DNA of 64,000 nucleotides from Hydractinia symbiolongicarpus (taxonomy: Eukaryota > Cnidaria > Hydrozoa > Anthoathecata > Hydractiniidae), in contig NC_079886.1 of the NCBI RefSeq assembly GCF_029227915.1, positions 5,890,001-5,954,000 of the forward strand, written 5' to 3'. A program made the position numbers and the translations under genes. This document shows, in pieces, positions 46,640 through 59,700 of this stretch; the first letter of the stretch is position 1, and every line of letters begins with the position of its first letter. The notes beneath the pieces are model-generated. The model was given only the letters and a program-made list of their open reading frames with translations, made no database searches and had not been told where the DNA came from.

Positions 46640-47930
46640 TGGCAGAAATCTTCAAACTTCAGGTTAGGGTTTCTTGTTAGCTATTTGAAGAACATGTCCG
46701 ATTAAAATGGAAACATGACGAATCTATTTAAAAACTTTATAAAGTATCCATAAAATATTAAAAGTAGTGAAAACAGAAATTATCATATGGTACTTTTTAT
46801 TCAATTCGGTTCTTATCCAAATTTGATTTCAAGTACAAACATCTTTAAAAGATGGTGCGTCTTTCAAGAGTTTTGTGTCTTTTTAAAGAACATTCCTTTA
46901 AAGGGAATGCGTTATTAACACATTGTTAACATTTCAGTTCCTTGTAAAGTTGTACAGACGATTGAAGTTTTCTGCTACCGACTTCCTAAAAATAATTAAC
47001 TCAACAGTATGTCTAATTTAACTACTTTTTGTTAAAGTAAGAGGAAAAACAGAAAATTAATTTTTGCCAGGCCAGAATTGCACGAAAGCCCACTCCCTGA
47101 TTATCCTTTAATAGTAATGTATTATTTTTTTCACTGTATTAAATTGAGGTCTCAACATGTCACCTTAAATAAAGAACAGAAACAATAAACCCTTTTTGCA
47201 ACATCTGTGCAGGTTTATGCTGTCGTTGATTGATTAAAATCGCCGTCAGTGTTTACAAAAACAATACGGAAAGATCAAAGAAATTAGAAACCATTGCGCA
47301 TTTATTTTATACAGATAAAATAGGACAGAAATATGAGTCTTTGTTCAATAACAAAAGCTTCACCTCCTGCGAAAAAAATGCGAAATATAAATATGTTCCA
47401 AATATCAAAAAAGATGAATGTGTCAAAACATATTTACATCAATACAGCTTGCTATACTATTACATACAGAACCTAGTCTATATTGAATATATGATTCAAA
47501 CATAAATAGCATTAATACCAAAAGGTCTAAGGCATTAATTGAAATATCGAGTTCATATAAATCAATTTATTTTTTCGCAGGAGGTATTTAATTCCGATTA
47601 AGGTCCAAGACGCTTACTCGACAACGCGTAAGGTTTTTAGTGCCTAACCGAGGGCGGCGATGATTCAGAAAACAAAATGCCATGAAAGCTGATTATTTAA
47701 ATAAAAAGTATGCGAACGCGTTGGATTAGATCTGCCAGAAAAGTTATCTTCTGTCTCCGACGGCTGTGTGTTAGTCAACTTTAGCTAAAGACTTTCCTCC
47801 AATAACTTCAAGTTGTGCTCGATTAAACATCGCCTATCTTCGAATATACTTTGTATTGCAGTGTAAGATGCGGCGTTTAACCGAAGACAGTGATTAGTTA
47901 AGAGAGAAATTACGATATTTCAGCATGCTG
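46640..47930. repeat. duplication copy 2
   Basis: Collinear with 41855-43240, including the GTCTCAA(T/C)A near 47150 (copy 1 near 42350) and the CGATATTTCA(A/G)CAT near 47915 (copy 1 near 43230). Copy 1 is followed by the GPCR; copy 2 by a Penelope-like fragment instead. The 47230-47505 open frame is a chance frame within the repeat. Confidence 0.55.
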
Positions 47931-48196
47931 CGACGTGACACGAACACATCACAAGTCTGTCGTCGGGATTGCTGTTATTTTTAAATTCGCATGGTTGTGA
48001 CGTATCGATTTGAACATGATCGGACAGAAAATTTCACCAGGCTTTACCAAGTTTCTTGGTCTCGCAACAAGATATCACCCTTTTGGGAAACTTCGTGCAC
48101 GGATGTTTGCGTTGAAGGTGCAATATCTATTTGCTGAACCTTATTGTTAACCAGCTAAATTCTCGATAGCAGTGTTACAACCAGAATTAAGTAATC

Positions 48197-48880
48197 GTAC
48201 TGGAGTACCAGCCTTGTGAGCAATAATTCTAAAACAAGAGTTATCTTCTCCACAAAGTTCAACCCTAGAGGACCCGACATCAAAACCATTGTCCAGACCC
48301 ACATGCCCATTATTAGTAATCATCCAGACTTGTCGCGGCTGTTTCCAGAAAACAGTATATTGGTTGCATATAAAAGAGAGAATAACTTAAGGGATTTAAT
48401 ATTACGTGCTGATCCTTACAACATCATGTCCGATTTATCAAACGACAATGCAGCAGGTTATGTGAAATGTAAAAATAAAAAATGCGACTCCTGCAAGAAT
48501 TATGTAATTTAAAATTCGTCGCGAAAGCAGTTGCAGTTCAAAAAACGTTATATACGTTGCTTTTTGTAAATTATGTGGTAAGCAGCGTTGCTTGGAAGCC
48601 TCGACTTTCGAATTACAAATCCCACATTAAAAAGAAGATACCATCTTGCAAAGTTGTGAAACATTTTATTGATGAATGCCCTAATGCCTCCGTGCAAAAT
48701 ATTGGGTTTATTATAGTTGATGTTGTGAACAATGGAGAGAATTTAACAAGCAGGCAAATTGATAGTTTGCTATTAGATAAAGAAAAATTCTGGATAGGGA
48801 CACTCGTCACACATTATCAGGGACTTAATGGTTCTCATGACTGGAATAGAACTAAAAGAACAGAAAAATGCAAGTTGTAG
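48197..48880 (+). pseudogene. Penelope-like element 3' fragment (GIY-YIG region), broken
   Basis: A frame through 48512 reads TRVIFSTKFNPRGPDIKTIV, SRLFPENSILVAYKRENNLR, and CKNKKCDSCKN. This is the connector region, with its Cys motif, that precedes the GIY-YIG nuclease in animal Penelope-like elements. A short stretch in another frame gives NVIYVAFCKLCGKQ, where the nuclease begins. The last frame (to 48880) reads [46 protein letters not shown] and WNRT. The reverse transcriptase part is absent (5' truncation upstream of about 48197), and the YIG part is lost to an indel. Not functional. Confidence 0.7.
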
Positions 48881-49015
48881 AAATCATGTGTTAAGTTGAT
48901 AGTAGGATGATGGTGATGGAAACCAGTTTTAAACCCTTGTGTATTTAATTGTTTATAATTTATTTTTATTACTATATAAGATATTTTAATTGTTAATACT
49001 GTATTGTAAGCGATA

Positions 49016-49063
49016 CTGAAGAAGTCAGTCGATGAACTGACGAAAATTTTAAATAATAAAATC
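49016..49063 (+). ncRNA. hammerhead-ribozyme-like fold at the Penelope 3' end
   Basis: The core-like CTGAAGA (49016-49022) is followed by a perfect 6-bp stem (GTCAGT/ACTGAC, loop CGATGA, 49024-49041), then GAAA (49042-49045). A second perfect 6-bp stem follows (ATTTTA/TAAAAT, 49046-49051 and 49057-49062) and a C at 49063, the position of the cleavage nucleotide. Penelope-like elements are known to carry hammerheads. Against it: one extra A follows each core segment, and stem I is weak. Self-cleavage is not assured. Confidence 0.35.
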
Positions 49064-49078
49064 TTTTTACTTAATTCT

Positions 49079-49420
<342 letters not shown>

Positions 49421-49904
49421 TACTAAAGCGACACTTACGGGGACTTTAACTTTCATTGGATAACAGGGCACAAAATCTTAACGCAAATTGCCAGTAAAAT
49501 TGAAATCTTTAGCGCCCGACTTGTATACCATTTTGACAAGCGCAATTGTGGCAAGCCCTTACACCATGTGTTAGTTAGATATACAAAATATACAAAAATT
49601 TTGTCCCCGGAAATTTTTACAACCTAAATTTTTGATTTAGGGGGACATAACTATAATATCGCCATAGGGGGACAAAATATAATTCAGGTCTTATGGGGAC
49701 AAAAATTGTATATATTATTCCAACCTATTCAAGGAATTGGGAATCGGTCGACAATGATAGACAACGCTCATACATTCGCCCTAGCAACCGTTAAACATAG
49801 AACAAATATCCTTATTGATTAGAGAAAGTAAGTAAACAGTGTGGATTGTATCAAATATATTTAGATCGTATTCGGCAACATAATGCATACATGATACCAA
49901 CAAC

Positions 49905-50310
49905 ATAATGCAAGTCGTGCGTAAACATGAAACAAAAATATAAAAAACAAGCTTGTTTGAGGAATTATTGCTACTTGGATTGTCACCAACCAGGGCGCAA
50001 ACAGTACATAAAGATTAAAAAGATAAAACGGCTATTGTAGCAACATAAACATAATATATACACATTACAAGTCGTGCGTAAACATGACACAGAAATATAA
50101 AACATAAGCTTGTTGGAGGCAGTATGGCTACTTGGATTGTCACCAACCAGGGCGCAAACAGAAGAAAAAGATAAAATGGCTATTGTCGCAACATAAGCAT
50201 AATATATATACATTACAACTCGTGAGTAAACATGACACAAAAATATAAAAAAAACAAGCTTGTTAGAGGCTCGTCTAATCCAGATCACAACCAGGGCGGA
50301 AACAAAGAAA
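49905..50310. repeat. tandem repeat, period about 150 bp, nearly three units
   Basis: GTCGTGCGTAAACATGA (49914, 50070) and CTCGTGAGTAAACATGA (about 50220) mark unit starts. Each unit also has ACAAGCTTGTT[T/G/A]GAGG and CACAACCAGGGCG or CACCAACCAGGGCGCAAACA. The open frame at 49983-50288 is periodic and not a gene. It lies just downstream of the final exon of the SET-YR gene. Confidence 0.75.
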
Positions 50311-50349
50311 TTAGAAAGATAAAAGTTTAAAGCTTAACGAACTAAAAAA

Positions 50350-53300
50350 TTAATGAAGGTTCAGTTCTTTTAATCTTTGCTTCGTTTTAGTACTTTTTGC
50401 TTTATGTAGCCTGTCCCATTTCACTCGCTCGTTTGTCAGCTTCGTTCGCACATTGTAATAACTTAACTCCAGCTCATTCTCCTTTATGAATTTGTTTATC
50501 TCCTCTCTTCCTGTTGTGGAAACAAATAAAATTATGGATAAGTTGTTAAAAAAAAGGGAAGTAATATAGCCTAACCCAAACTATTTACTTGCCAATGTAC
50601 GAATATTTTCATGACAGATATAAAAAAAATTATGCTTGTATTTTCATTAAAAAAACATGTCATAGCTATTATCAAAGTACCTTCGCCACACCATAAAAAT
50701 ACGTTTTTTTTATAAAAAACACACTTTTGTTGTCAGCCTGGATATTTCTTAAATTTAAGGGTAGGTTTATGTAGTCACACTCCTGCACTCCCTTGAAAAT
50801 ACGAAATCCCTGTCAATCTACCAATTTGCTTTCTAAATTTTGTCAATGTTTTGCGAGTCAGAATTTGAAAGTAAATATAATTTAAGCTTAAGTTAAACAA
50901 TAAGAACTTTTACTCCTTAATGGGAATTATCCAAAATGGTTTCTTACTTTTAACAAAAAAAAAACAAATGCGAAAAAGCACATGTCAGAGCAGAACTATT
51001 TGATTTCATTACTTCTTATTGCTCAAGGTGGACTGCTTTTTGAGCAGTTCATTTACCACAGCAATGTGAAATGTAGCAGATGGAAGAACCAGATTGAAAT
51101 TTCGTGTACCAAAAGTACCTAGTATTAGAGATTTTGCGTCGAAACCTTTTACCATACCTGGCCAGGAACTTTCCTTTCTTTTAATAAAGTTACCAAAGGA
51201 AACAAACAACTTGTTTCCTATTTCTTTGTTCCACTGGCGGTAATTGCGTCCTAAATGAATAATCAGTGCTTTCGAATACCACTAAAAATATTGACCACGG
51301 TTCAAACTTTCTCTAACATAAGAAATATTTTCCTGGGTAACATCAGCAGTAGAAAAGCGATAACAAGAACATCAATTAATAAAAAAAATTGTGTTTATAC
51401 TCGAAGTATTTAATAGAAATTATAAAATACATTTTCTGTGGTTATCTAACGGATTTTTTATCTTAATCGCAGTTAAGAAACTGCTACAGAAAGTTTCATG
51501 GTTATCAAGTTATTAACAGACATTTCTGCTCCCTCCCCATTTTCCCAGGCATAAAAAGGGTTAACAAAAGGACAGTTTTTTAATTTTTGTTTTTAAACAA
51601 CCGTCTAGTATCTAGCAGCGCAAAGATTTGCACAAAAAAGTGGACAAATCTTGCTAGAAAAAAAAAGATTTACCTTGAATTCTCCATCCATTTTAAAAAG
51701 ACCCTCCCCTCGCTTTGCAGTCCTACGCCCTTAGTAATTACATCGCCTCTTAATAGTTTAAATAATCAATAAGTACGGTTGTGAATCATAAGACATTATA
51801 AGACGTTTAAATTAAAATGCAAAAAATTAAAACACAAACCTTTGCTTTCTTTCAGCGTGTGCCAATCATTGCCAACATCATAAGCGATCCCATTATCTTC
51901 TTGAGACACAACATAATCGGTGTCACTATCAGAATTTAAAACATTGTTTGTTAACACCTTTTCTAAAACACAAAAAAAAATAATCTCACAAAACAAATGG
52001 TCACACCTTGATTCCATATAATTATTTTATATATACATTTACATAAATTTATATAACGGAAAAAGTTAACGCTTTGGCAACAATAAAAGATGGGGTTAAA
52101 GCACAACTGAGCATACACGATATTTTTATGTAAGCAATTAGTTTATAAGCAACTAAGTCTGATTTATTATAAAAATTGTTATTAAACTTTTGGAAAAAAA
52201 TCTGGCTACTTTTTTTTTGTTTTTTTACATAAATAATAAAAATTACTTAAATAAAATTAAGCAACCATTAAGCAACTTTAGATCTACAATCAGTAACTTC
52301 AAATTTGACAAAACAGCATTTTTACAAGGACTTATCGATGGCAAACGCAATCAACTTGCCAATACTCTGCAGCCAAGAGGTTGCAAAAAACAAACATAAT
52401 ATGCATGTTAAACAGCGTTCATAACACGGTAGCCACACTTTCTAACATGCCATAATTACGGAACAGCCCACATCGGGTACCAATGCGAAATATTGAGGAG
52501 GGGCATGTTGACATCAGCAACAATTAGCACAGCTTAAGAGCTTAAGATTCAAGTCCTAAGTCTGCTCTGTACAGTAACAAGTTCAAATTGCATAAATCCA
52601 ATATAGAAACAATCGAGATTACTATTTATAGTGACGGACTTTAAAACTCACGCTCATCAAAATTTTAAATTGCTTATAAAAAGAATCCTGTAAAATATTT
52701 AACATTTTAAATTATTTTATTTCGTCATATTTGTTTTCAATATACAATTAGGGCAATTAGCATTTTTTTGTGCAAAAACTGACTCGTTGTTTTGTTTATA
52801 TCAGCACTATTGGATGCACTTCAATCGCTTAAAGCATGAACTTAGCAAACTTTAAAACAATTCTAGGATATTATAAAAATGTGCTAATTTTATAGAGACG
52901 CCTTATTCTTATTTCTTCGGGGAATTGAAGCCTCTCTAAATGTCATGATAAATATTGAAATAAAGAATGGCTAATAGAATACCTGCTTTCTTACGAAGCC
53001 CATAAGATTTCCCTATAAAATAAAACAAAATATGTTACAATTTAAAATAAAAATCTAACCAACATTAGAGTTATTTTTTGATGCATTTAAATATTATCAA
53101 ACAATCCTCAAAAATCCAAAACAGCCATCAGCTGTTACTTAATTATCAAAAATAATGTCCTCATATATGACGTAACTATAATAAAGGATGCGGGACCTTT
53201 TCTGAAAATAGAATTGTTACGTTTGGATAAGCCATACTTGTTAAACTGCAACAATCAGCAAATCTCAAGTTATAAAGTTATAAACATACTTTGTACAAGC

Positions 53301-53706
53301 ACAAAGTGTGTTTCGTTTTACCTTTATAATTCTTTGAATTATTCGGCAGCTGATCATTACATAAAGAAATACGTTGTTCTTCTACAAAGAAAAAAGTTTT
53401 ACCATTGAAAATCGATTTTTTATGGCTTCAAACGTTACACGAAGAGGAATGTTTACTAAGAAGGGGTTTACTAAAATAATTGTTTACCGTTAGGAAGTTC
53501 ACCGTTAGAATTCTTCGGCTTATTTAGCAGCTGATCATTGCATTGAGTAAGAGTTTGTTCTCCTGCAAGGCAGAAAGGTTAAATTATCAACATGAAAACA
53601 ATTAGAAAAGAATTAAGGGATTTAAAGAAGTGTAGTGTTTTACCTTTATGGCTTTTTGAATCTTCCGGTAGTTGGTCATTACATTGAGGAGCAACTTGCT
53701 GTTCTC
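50350..53706 (-). other. exons 19-25: tandemly duplicated mini-exons and C-terminal tail
   Basis: Three consecutive phase 1-1 exons (53706-53644, 53562-53488, 53381-53322) encode variants of one 20-21 residue unit: EQQVAPQCNDQLPEDSKSHK, EQTLTQCNDQLLNKPKNSN, EQRISLCNDQLPNNSKNYK. A 30-nt exon (KSYGLRKKA), an acidic exon (51962-51840) and two last exons follow, which form a helical tail: WNKEIGNKLFVSFGNFIKRK, then GREEINKFIKENELEL and WDRLHKAKSTKTKQRLKELN. The tail resembles the W..(E)...F..FI...K.PG.EEI..FI pattern seen after recombinase domains of this kind. The middle duplicated exon has a second possible donor at 53503. Confidence 0.6.
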
Positions 53707-56700
53707 CTAAGAGTAAAGAACAGCTTAATATACTGAAAAACCTATCAAGGATTTAATGAGTTTTAGTTCGCACAAGAAGCAGCCTTAAAACATAAAGTAG
53801 ATGAAAATAGATTAAAAATTAGCAGTCCCTAAAAAACATCTAAAACTAATTATCATAAATACCTGAGTCTATTTGAAGCAAATGTTTTCCAACCTTGGTA
53901 ATAGTGTGAATAGCTAAAGGTGCTTGATATGTGTCCTGATTGATCTTCTCACTATGGCCCATATGAGAAAAAAATAGTTCCCTATCTTGTCGTGGTAAGT
54001 CTAAACTAGCAAATAAGGTGCTAATTCTATGTCTGTTATTCGTTGCTATCAACTGGTCTGTTGATGAGAGTGATAACTTTCTGCATAGCTTATTCATTGC
54101 ATGCCATCCTGATACATGACTACTAGAATTTTGTGAGCTAGCAAAGAGAAATTTGTTGGTTTGCATCACCCCGGCAGCCTTTCTAAACGGACTTGATGCA
54201 AGCTTTGTAATTGCAGGAACAGTGTCTGGAGGTATTAGGACAGGAACCAAATGGTTATTGCCCTTTCCGGTCATATAACTGATTTTCATGGACTTAACCA
54301 GCTGTTGATCAGCGTTGTCAAGACTCTTTAATCGCTGTTGGTCGATCCATGCGTTGCTTTCGGCATCTTGCCAGTCTTTTAACATAAGACGAGCTGGTTC
54401 GCCACCCCGTCTTCCGTTAAGCAGGGTAAGTCTTGTGCACGCTGCATCCCTTAATTCAACGTAAGCATGCTTGTCATTGAATTCAAATTCGCTACATAGT
54501 TCCTCTATCCTAGATATTAAGTGTGTTCTTAACTTTGAAAGATCTTCTTCTAATGGGAGCTTTGCTGGCTTCCGCAAGTTCACTTGTCTTTGCTTATTGA
54601 TTTGGTATGTAGCGTCTCCAAATAAATGCTTTTCCCACGCTTTGAAGGTCGCTATAAATTTATTCATTTCTTTGCCTTCGTCATCTTTCGCGCAAGCATA
54701 AAAGTGATTTTTCAAATCCTCTGTGGCACGTTTTATCAGAAAACACAAGTTTAGTTTTAGACCAGCTTTAATGTCTTCGCTATTGTCTTTTGCAACATAC
54801 TTCTCAATTGCTTTTGCAAGTAGCTCATAATTACGTCGATTAAACATGTCTAGGGAATTGCCATGGTGATAAACTATACCCTCCTCTTCTCTAAATATGA
54901 CATACAAATAAGCTAACCGTCTCATATCTCCTCTTATACCTTTGCAAATTTCATTTAATTTGTCTTTCTTTTGCTTGACTTTCCAGAAAAACTTGGACGC
55001 AATTTGTAAAATGTTTTCGTCAGTGCGGCAAATTTCACCAATTTTATCAATTCTCAATTTTGCGAGCACATTTGTTTGAAACTCCTTATCATAATTACTT
55101 AAATGAGGGACTTGAAACAAGGAATTTGGTATTGATGCAACAGGCTCATTAGTTTTTAAGCTGCACCTTAACTTATGCCTACTGAAATTGCTCTTAACTA
55201 CAGTAATATTGCAAAAACTGCAACGTGTCAATGGGCTTGAATTTTTCCCTTTCTTTTCGCTTTGGTAAGTGGGTTCATCTAATGTCGCTTGATGCTTATT
55301 AAATTCAATTATTCCGTCCCATCTCATCTCTGCAAACAACTTGTCTTTTTCCTTTTTACTTTTTTCCAATGCAGCTTTAACCCTTTCTTCTTTACCGTGT
55401 TTTAATTTTATGTGTCGTGTTAACTTTTGCCGTATTTTACCACAGAAGATACAATATCTACCAGGTCTTTTATGCTTGTCACCGTCCTGAAAACAAAGAT
55501 AATTGTTTTTAACATATAGAGATAGAAGAGCTGAGTACGTAGAACATTAAGGTCATAACAAAGTTAGAAGCAATAATAGCTAAAAATAAAACATAATAAA
55601 AACTTTCCTTACCTCAGTATCAGAAATTGGATCGGCGATGTCACTAGATACTGACTAAAAGTTAATAAAATAAGATAAACAAATTAATAAAAAATGTTAA
55701 TGCAACAACAATTTTTTACAGTTGCATTCCCTATTTAAATAAATATGCAAATATTTTTTGTCTAAGTTTACGTTGTAGTTAATGACAAAAAATTTAAAAA
55801 TTTAATCACTCATGTTAAAAAAAATTTAATGCTAACAATTTCTAAGCTCAGTCAGCACAGAAAATAATGGGTACCTACGTTGTTTGGTGTGTTTTCAATG
55901 TCAGGTAGATCACCATGTATTCCTGAGTCATCAGTCAATGACTACAACAGGAACAAATACAACAATTATGCTCCCTTACATAAAGTTTTGCCTTTGCACA
56001 ATTCTTTCACATTTCACAACAACAATTCTTTCATTATGGTGTTAAAGATAACGAACCGAAAGGATTGTCAGCGGTAGCAAAAAAATAAATGCTAAACTAA
56101 GGAGCCGTAGCTATGTACAGGACGCCTTGAGATTGACTGAAATTTTATCAAGCCAAATTTTGTTGGAAGAATTATTTTTTTTTAATTTTCTTGTTTCTGT
56201 TGTATTTGAAAAAATAAAAATCTGGTTCTGTTTATATTAGCAACCTATATTTTAGCTATATTATAAGCTTTTAAGATTCTGTGAAATAAAACATATTTGT
56301 TTGCATCAGATTTGTTGCCACAACCCCATGTACAACAAATTATAATCGTAGTACTTAAGATCTCGAGGCTATAACTTATTATTTTTCCTCTCGCCTACAA
56401 CTGATCTTTTCTAAGAAAAAAGTGATTCAAGTACAGGAACTATTTCTGTTGAAACAAAAGAACAAAAAGCTCTGAGTTTATGAGTTACACACAGGCCCAG
56501 GACTTATGTTATGTCATGTCAACAACAAGGTCTGGTATTAAGTGAATTAATTTTTAGGAACAAGGAGCAACATAATGGTGGTGTTGCGTTGCAGGCTAAT
56601 AAATGATTAAAAATGCAGTAATGCAATATCATGCAGTTAACCTTTGTTTTTTTACCAACTTTATTATTTATTTCACAATTAAATCCAGGTGAGACATAAT

Positions 56701-59700
56701 TCTTTGAAAAAACCCATGACCATTAGCACATAACTACAGAATTTAAAGACTTACATTATTGGAAGCAAATGGAAGTGCACCAACACTGTCACATGACTTA
56801 AAAATAAAGTGACAGTAGTTAGTTAAGTAATAAATACATAAGCAATTATAATTAAATTATCATGATATCTTAAGATAAAAACGCTTTTATACAATGCAAA
56901 AACATTTTGGTAATTTTTCAGAATTTTTATAATTTCGGTTTTATAAAAGGCAAGATAAAATAATGCTTTGATATTTTATAAAAAAATTATTCTTTAATCA
57001 CAGGGAAAATATGAAAAAGCTTCTAAACACTACACTGAACACTGAAAGACAAAAAGACAGTCAGACAATATTAGTTAAAAATGCTCTAGAAACTACACTT
57101 TTCTTTGAAAACTACAAACTATAACACAAGCTTTTGCGTAAACTGTTCAAATTTGCCAACGTTATTAACTTGCTGGAAAAAAAATGAAATAAACTAACCT
57201 CATTCAAGGACAAAAGCAACTTTTTGTCCCGAACAGGATTTTCCCCTTCTTCACATGGCTTAAAGAGTAGCAAAACATTATGTATAACCTTCCAACTTTT
57301 CTTATTTTTAAGAAATTCACCTTATTTTTATACAGATATCAACAAATATGAAAAGTTGATTTTTCAAAATGGTTCAAATTGTTTAATTCAAGGCAATTTT
57401 TCTGAATTTTACATTTATACAAAGTCTACGTAATAACAAAAACCATAAATATATATAAAATCTATTTACTCTGTTATTCCCACTACATGATTAGCGTTGC
57501 CTCATAGACGATAAAGGGTCTACTTCAAAATTGTTAGAAAATTACTATATACCCACAAACATTTTTACTTAAAACATAAAGCATTTTCATTATATTGTCA
57601 TACAAATTCCCATGAAAATAGACTTTAGGCCAGTTGCAAGAAAATTAATAAACACTAAAAATTACCAAAATAGATTCATAACGATTCTATTACAAAGATC
57701 AATTAGCAGGTAGTACCTCTTCCAAAAAGTTTTTCACTGACCACTTTACTTTTCTTTGCCTGCATGGCTAAAGAAGAAAGTATTATTTAAAAGGATATAG
57801 CAATGTTCTAGAATGGATGTATTATATATGTAAAAGGTTAATCATGCTAGTTATTATTTTGAAACTGTCCGTGAAATTTCTTTTCAGTTTCAGCATATTT
57901 AAAGAAAATATAAAGATCATTGACACAACAAGCCATATTGAGAAAGCATTTAAAATAACTAAACAGGAATATTTACTTTTTTCAGGTGTTTTAGAAATAT
58001 CAAATATTGTTAATATTTAAATATTGTTATTAGCAATCCTTATTTTAAGGGTTTTCCAGGTTTCTGAAGGCACTTTTGAAGGTTTAAAAACTTTTTGTAC
58101 GTGTTTTAGAAATTTTAATTAACAGTTTCCAAGATATTATTTTCCACAATACATAATTTAACAAGTAATTAACTTCAACCCTTGAAATATTTCTAGTAAA
58201 TTTTCTTTTTTCGTGTTATTTTTCCCTTTTTAGTTTTATTGTCCTATTTCTTTTAAACAATAGCAAAACTATTATCCTTAACGTGTTTTACCGTACATAT
58301 AATAATCCATAACTTTATATAAAAACAGCATGTTTAACACATATTTACCTTCTTCACAAAATCGCCAATGTTCCATTTTCTTCTCTTTGTTTTCTCTTTT
58401 TTTGCAGTGGAAGTCTGAAATCATTTTAACATTCTTCATAATCCTTTTCAGCATTTATAAATTGTACAAAATTTAGGTGTGGTGATTACAGAGTATTTTA
58501 TGATTAAAATATTTTGAGAATTAATGTTTGTTCTAAGTTAAAAAACGACAAACATAGTGGTTAATATCACATTGGCATACCAGAAAAGGTAGATCGGTCA
58601 ATTTGTTTGGTTCTTCATTATCTTGAAGAAGAGTTGAGACAACAGCTTTCATTTCTTTTAAGCAGGTCTTCTCTGACAAACAAAAATCCACTTCCTAAAC
58701 ACCAAATAGATGTTATATGCAGTAACACCTTAGAAAAGAAGAGAAGTTATTTTTAATCAGCTCAAATAAAAAGTTAAAGACCTAAAAGTTATATCTAAAA
58801 AAGCTATCAGCTAACCGTGTCAGACATCAAAGGTAAGCATGTCTTTCCTTAATTTTATTACTTCATCTAAAAACATAAAAAAGAAGCACTTAATGTTATA
58901 CATGATAAACATATTTCGTGACGAATAAATAGAGTCAATATCTTAATGCAATTTCTTACAAATTCTGTTCTCAATTGTGTAATAAAACAATACCTTCTTT
59001 TGGATACTTCTTAACATTAGATTCCTCTTTATCCGCTTCTGTTCTTAAAACATTCTGAAAATATATACAAAAAAGTATCTAACTGGATGAACTATGTAGA
59101 AAGGTGTATTTGTTGGTATGCTTTCTAACTCACAATTGGAGTACACCATAATATTTGTAGAATAAGTTTTAAATATGATATGCATATTGCATAATACAAT
59201 GGTTTTTACACAATGCCTAGATAACTGTGCAAGAAACAGAAATTAGAAAGCACCAAAAGTCAATCTATCGGTTTAATAAAGTGTTTGTAATATAATCAAG
59301 TGCAAATCTTCCCAAAGCATATACTAAATCCTACCTTGTCCAACAATCCTTGCAAAACAACATCAGCAATCTTTTCATCATGGTCACTCTCTGCAATAAC
59401 CTAAAGTACAAAGAATTAGGTAATTATCATTGCATTACAAATTGAAAATTATGCCTCACTGACTCTTATTAATGTATTTAAGTGTTCGATATCATTACAA
59501 TTAATTTCAAGTCTTCTTGCATCGCTAGATACTTAGCAGGTTCAAAAATATTTGATTAATTATAAGTTATTATTAGTTAAGTTTTGCCTAGTTACAGTGC
59601 TGTTGGCGATCACTTATGGGTTTGTAAAAATCGTCAATTATCGTTCAATGATTTCACTGTTTTAGCTCATGGCATTAAATCTTTTGACCTCAAATTAAAA

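Noticed and set aside
47230-47505. 91-codon plus-strand frame
   Set aside because: Falls inside the duplicated block, is not open in the other copy at 42.6-42.8 kb, and has no motif.
48016-48150. 44-codon plus-strand frame before the Penelope fragment
   Set aside because: Short, no recognisable motif, and located at the end of a duplicated non-coding block.
51009-51209. Terminal exon running to the stop at 51009
   Set aside because: A strong CAG|GTATGG donor at 51158 and a phase-matched exon at 50510-50350 with better coding character give a more convincing ending.
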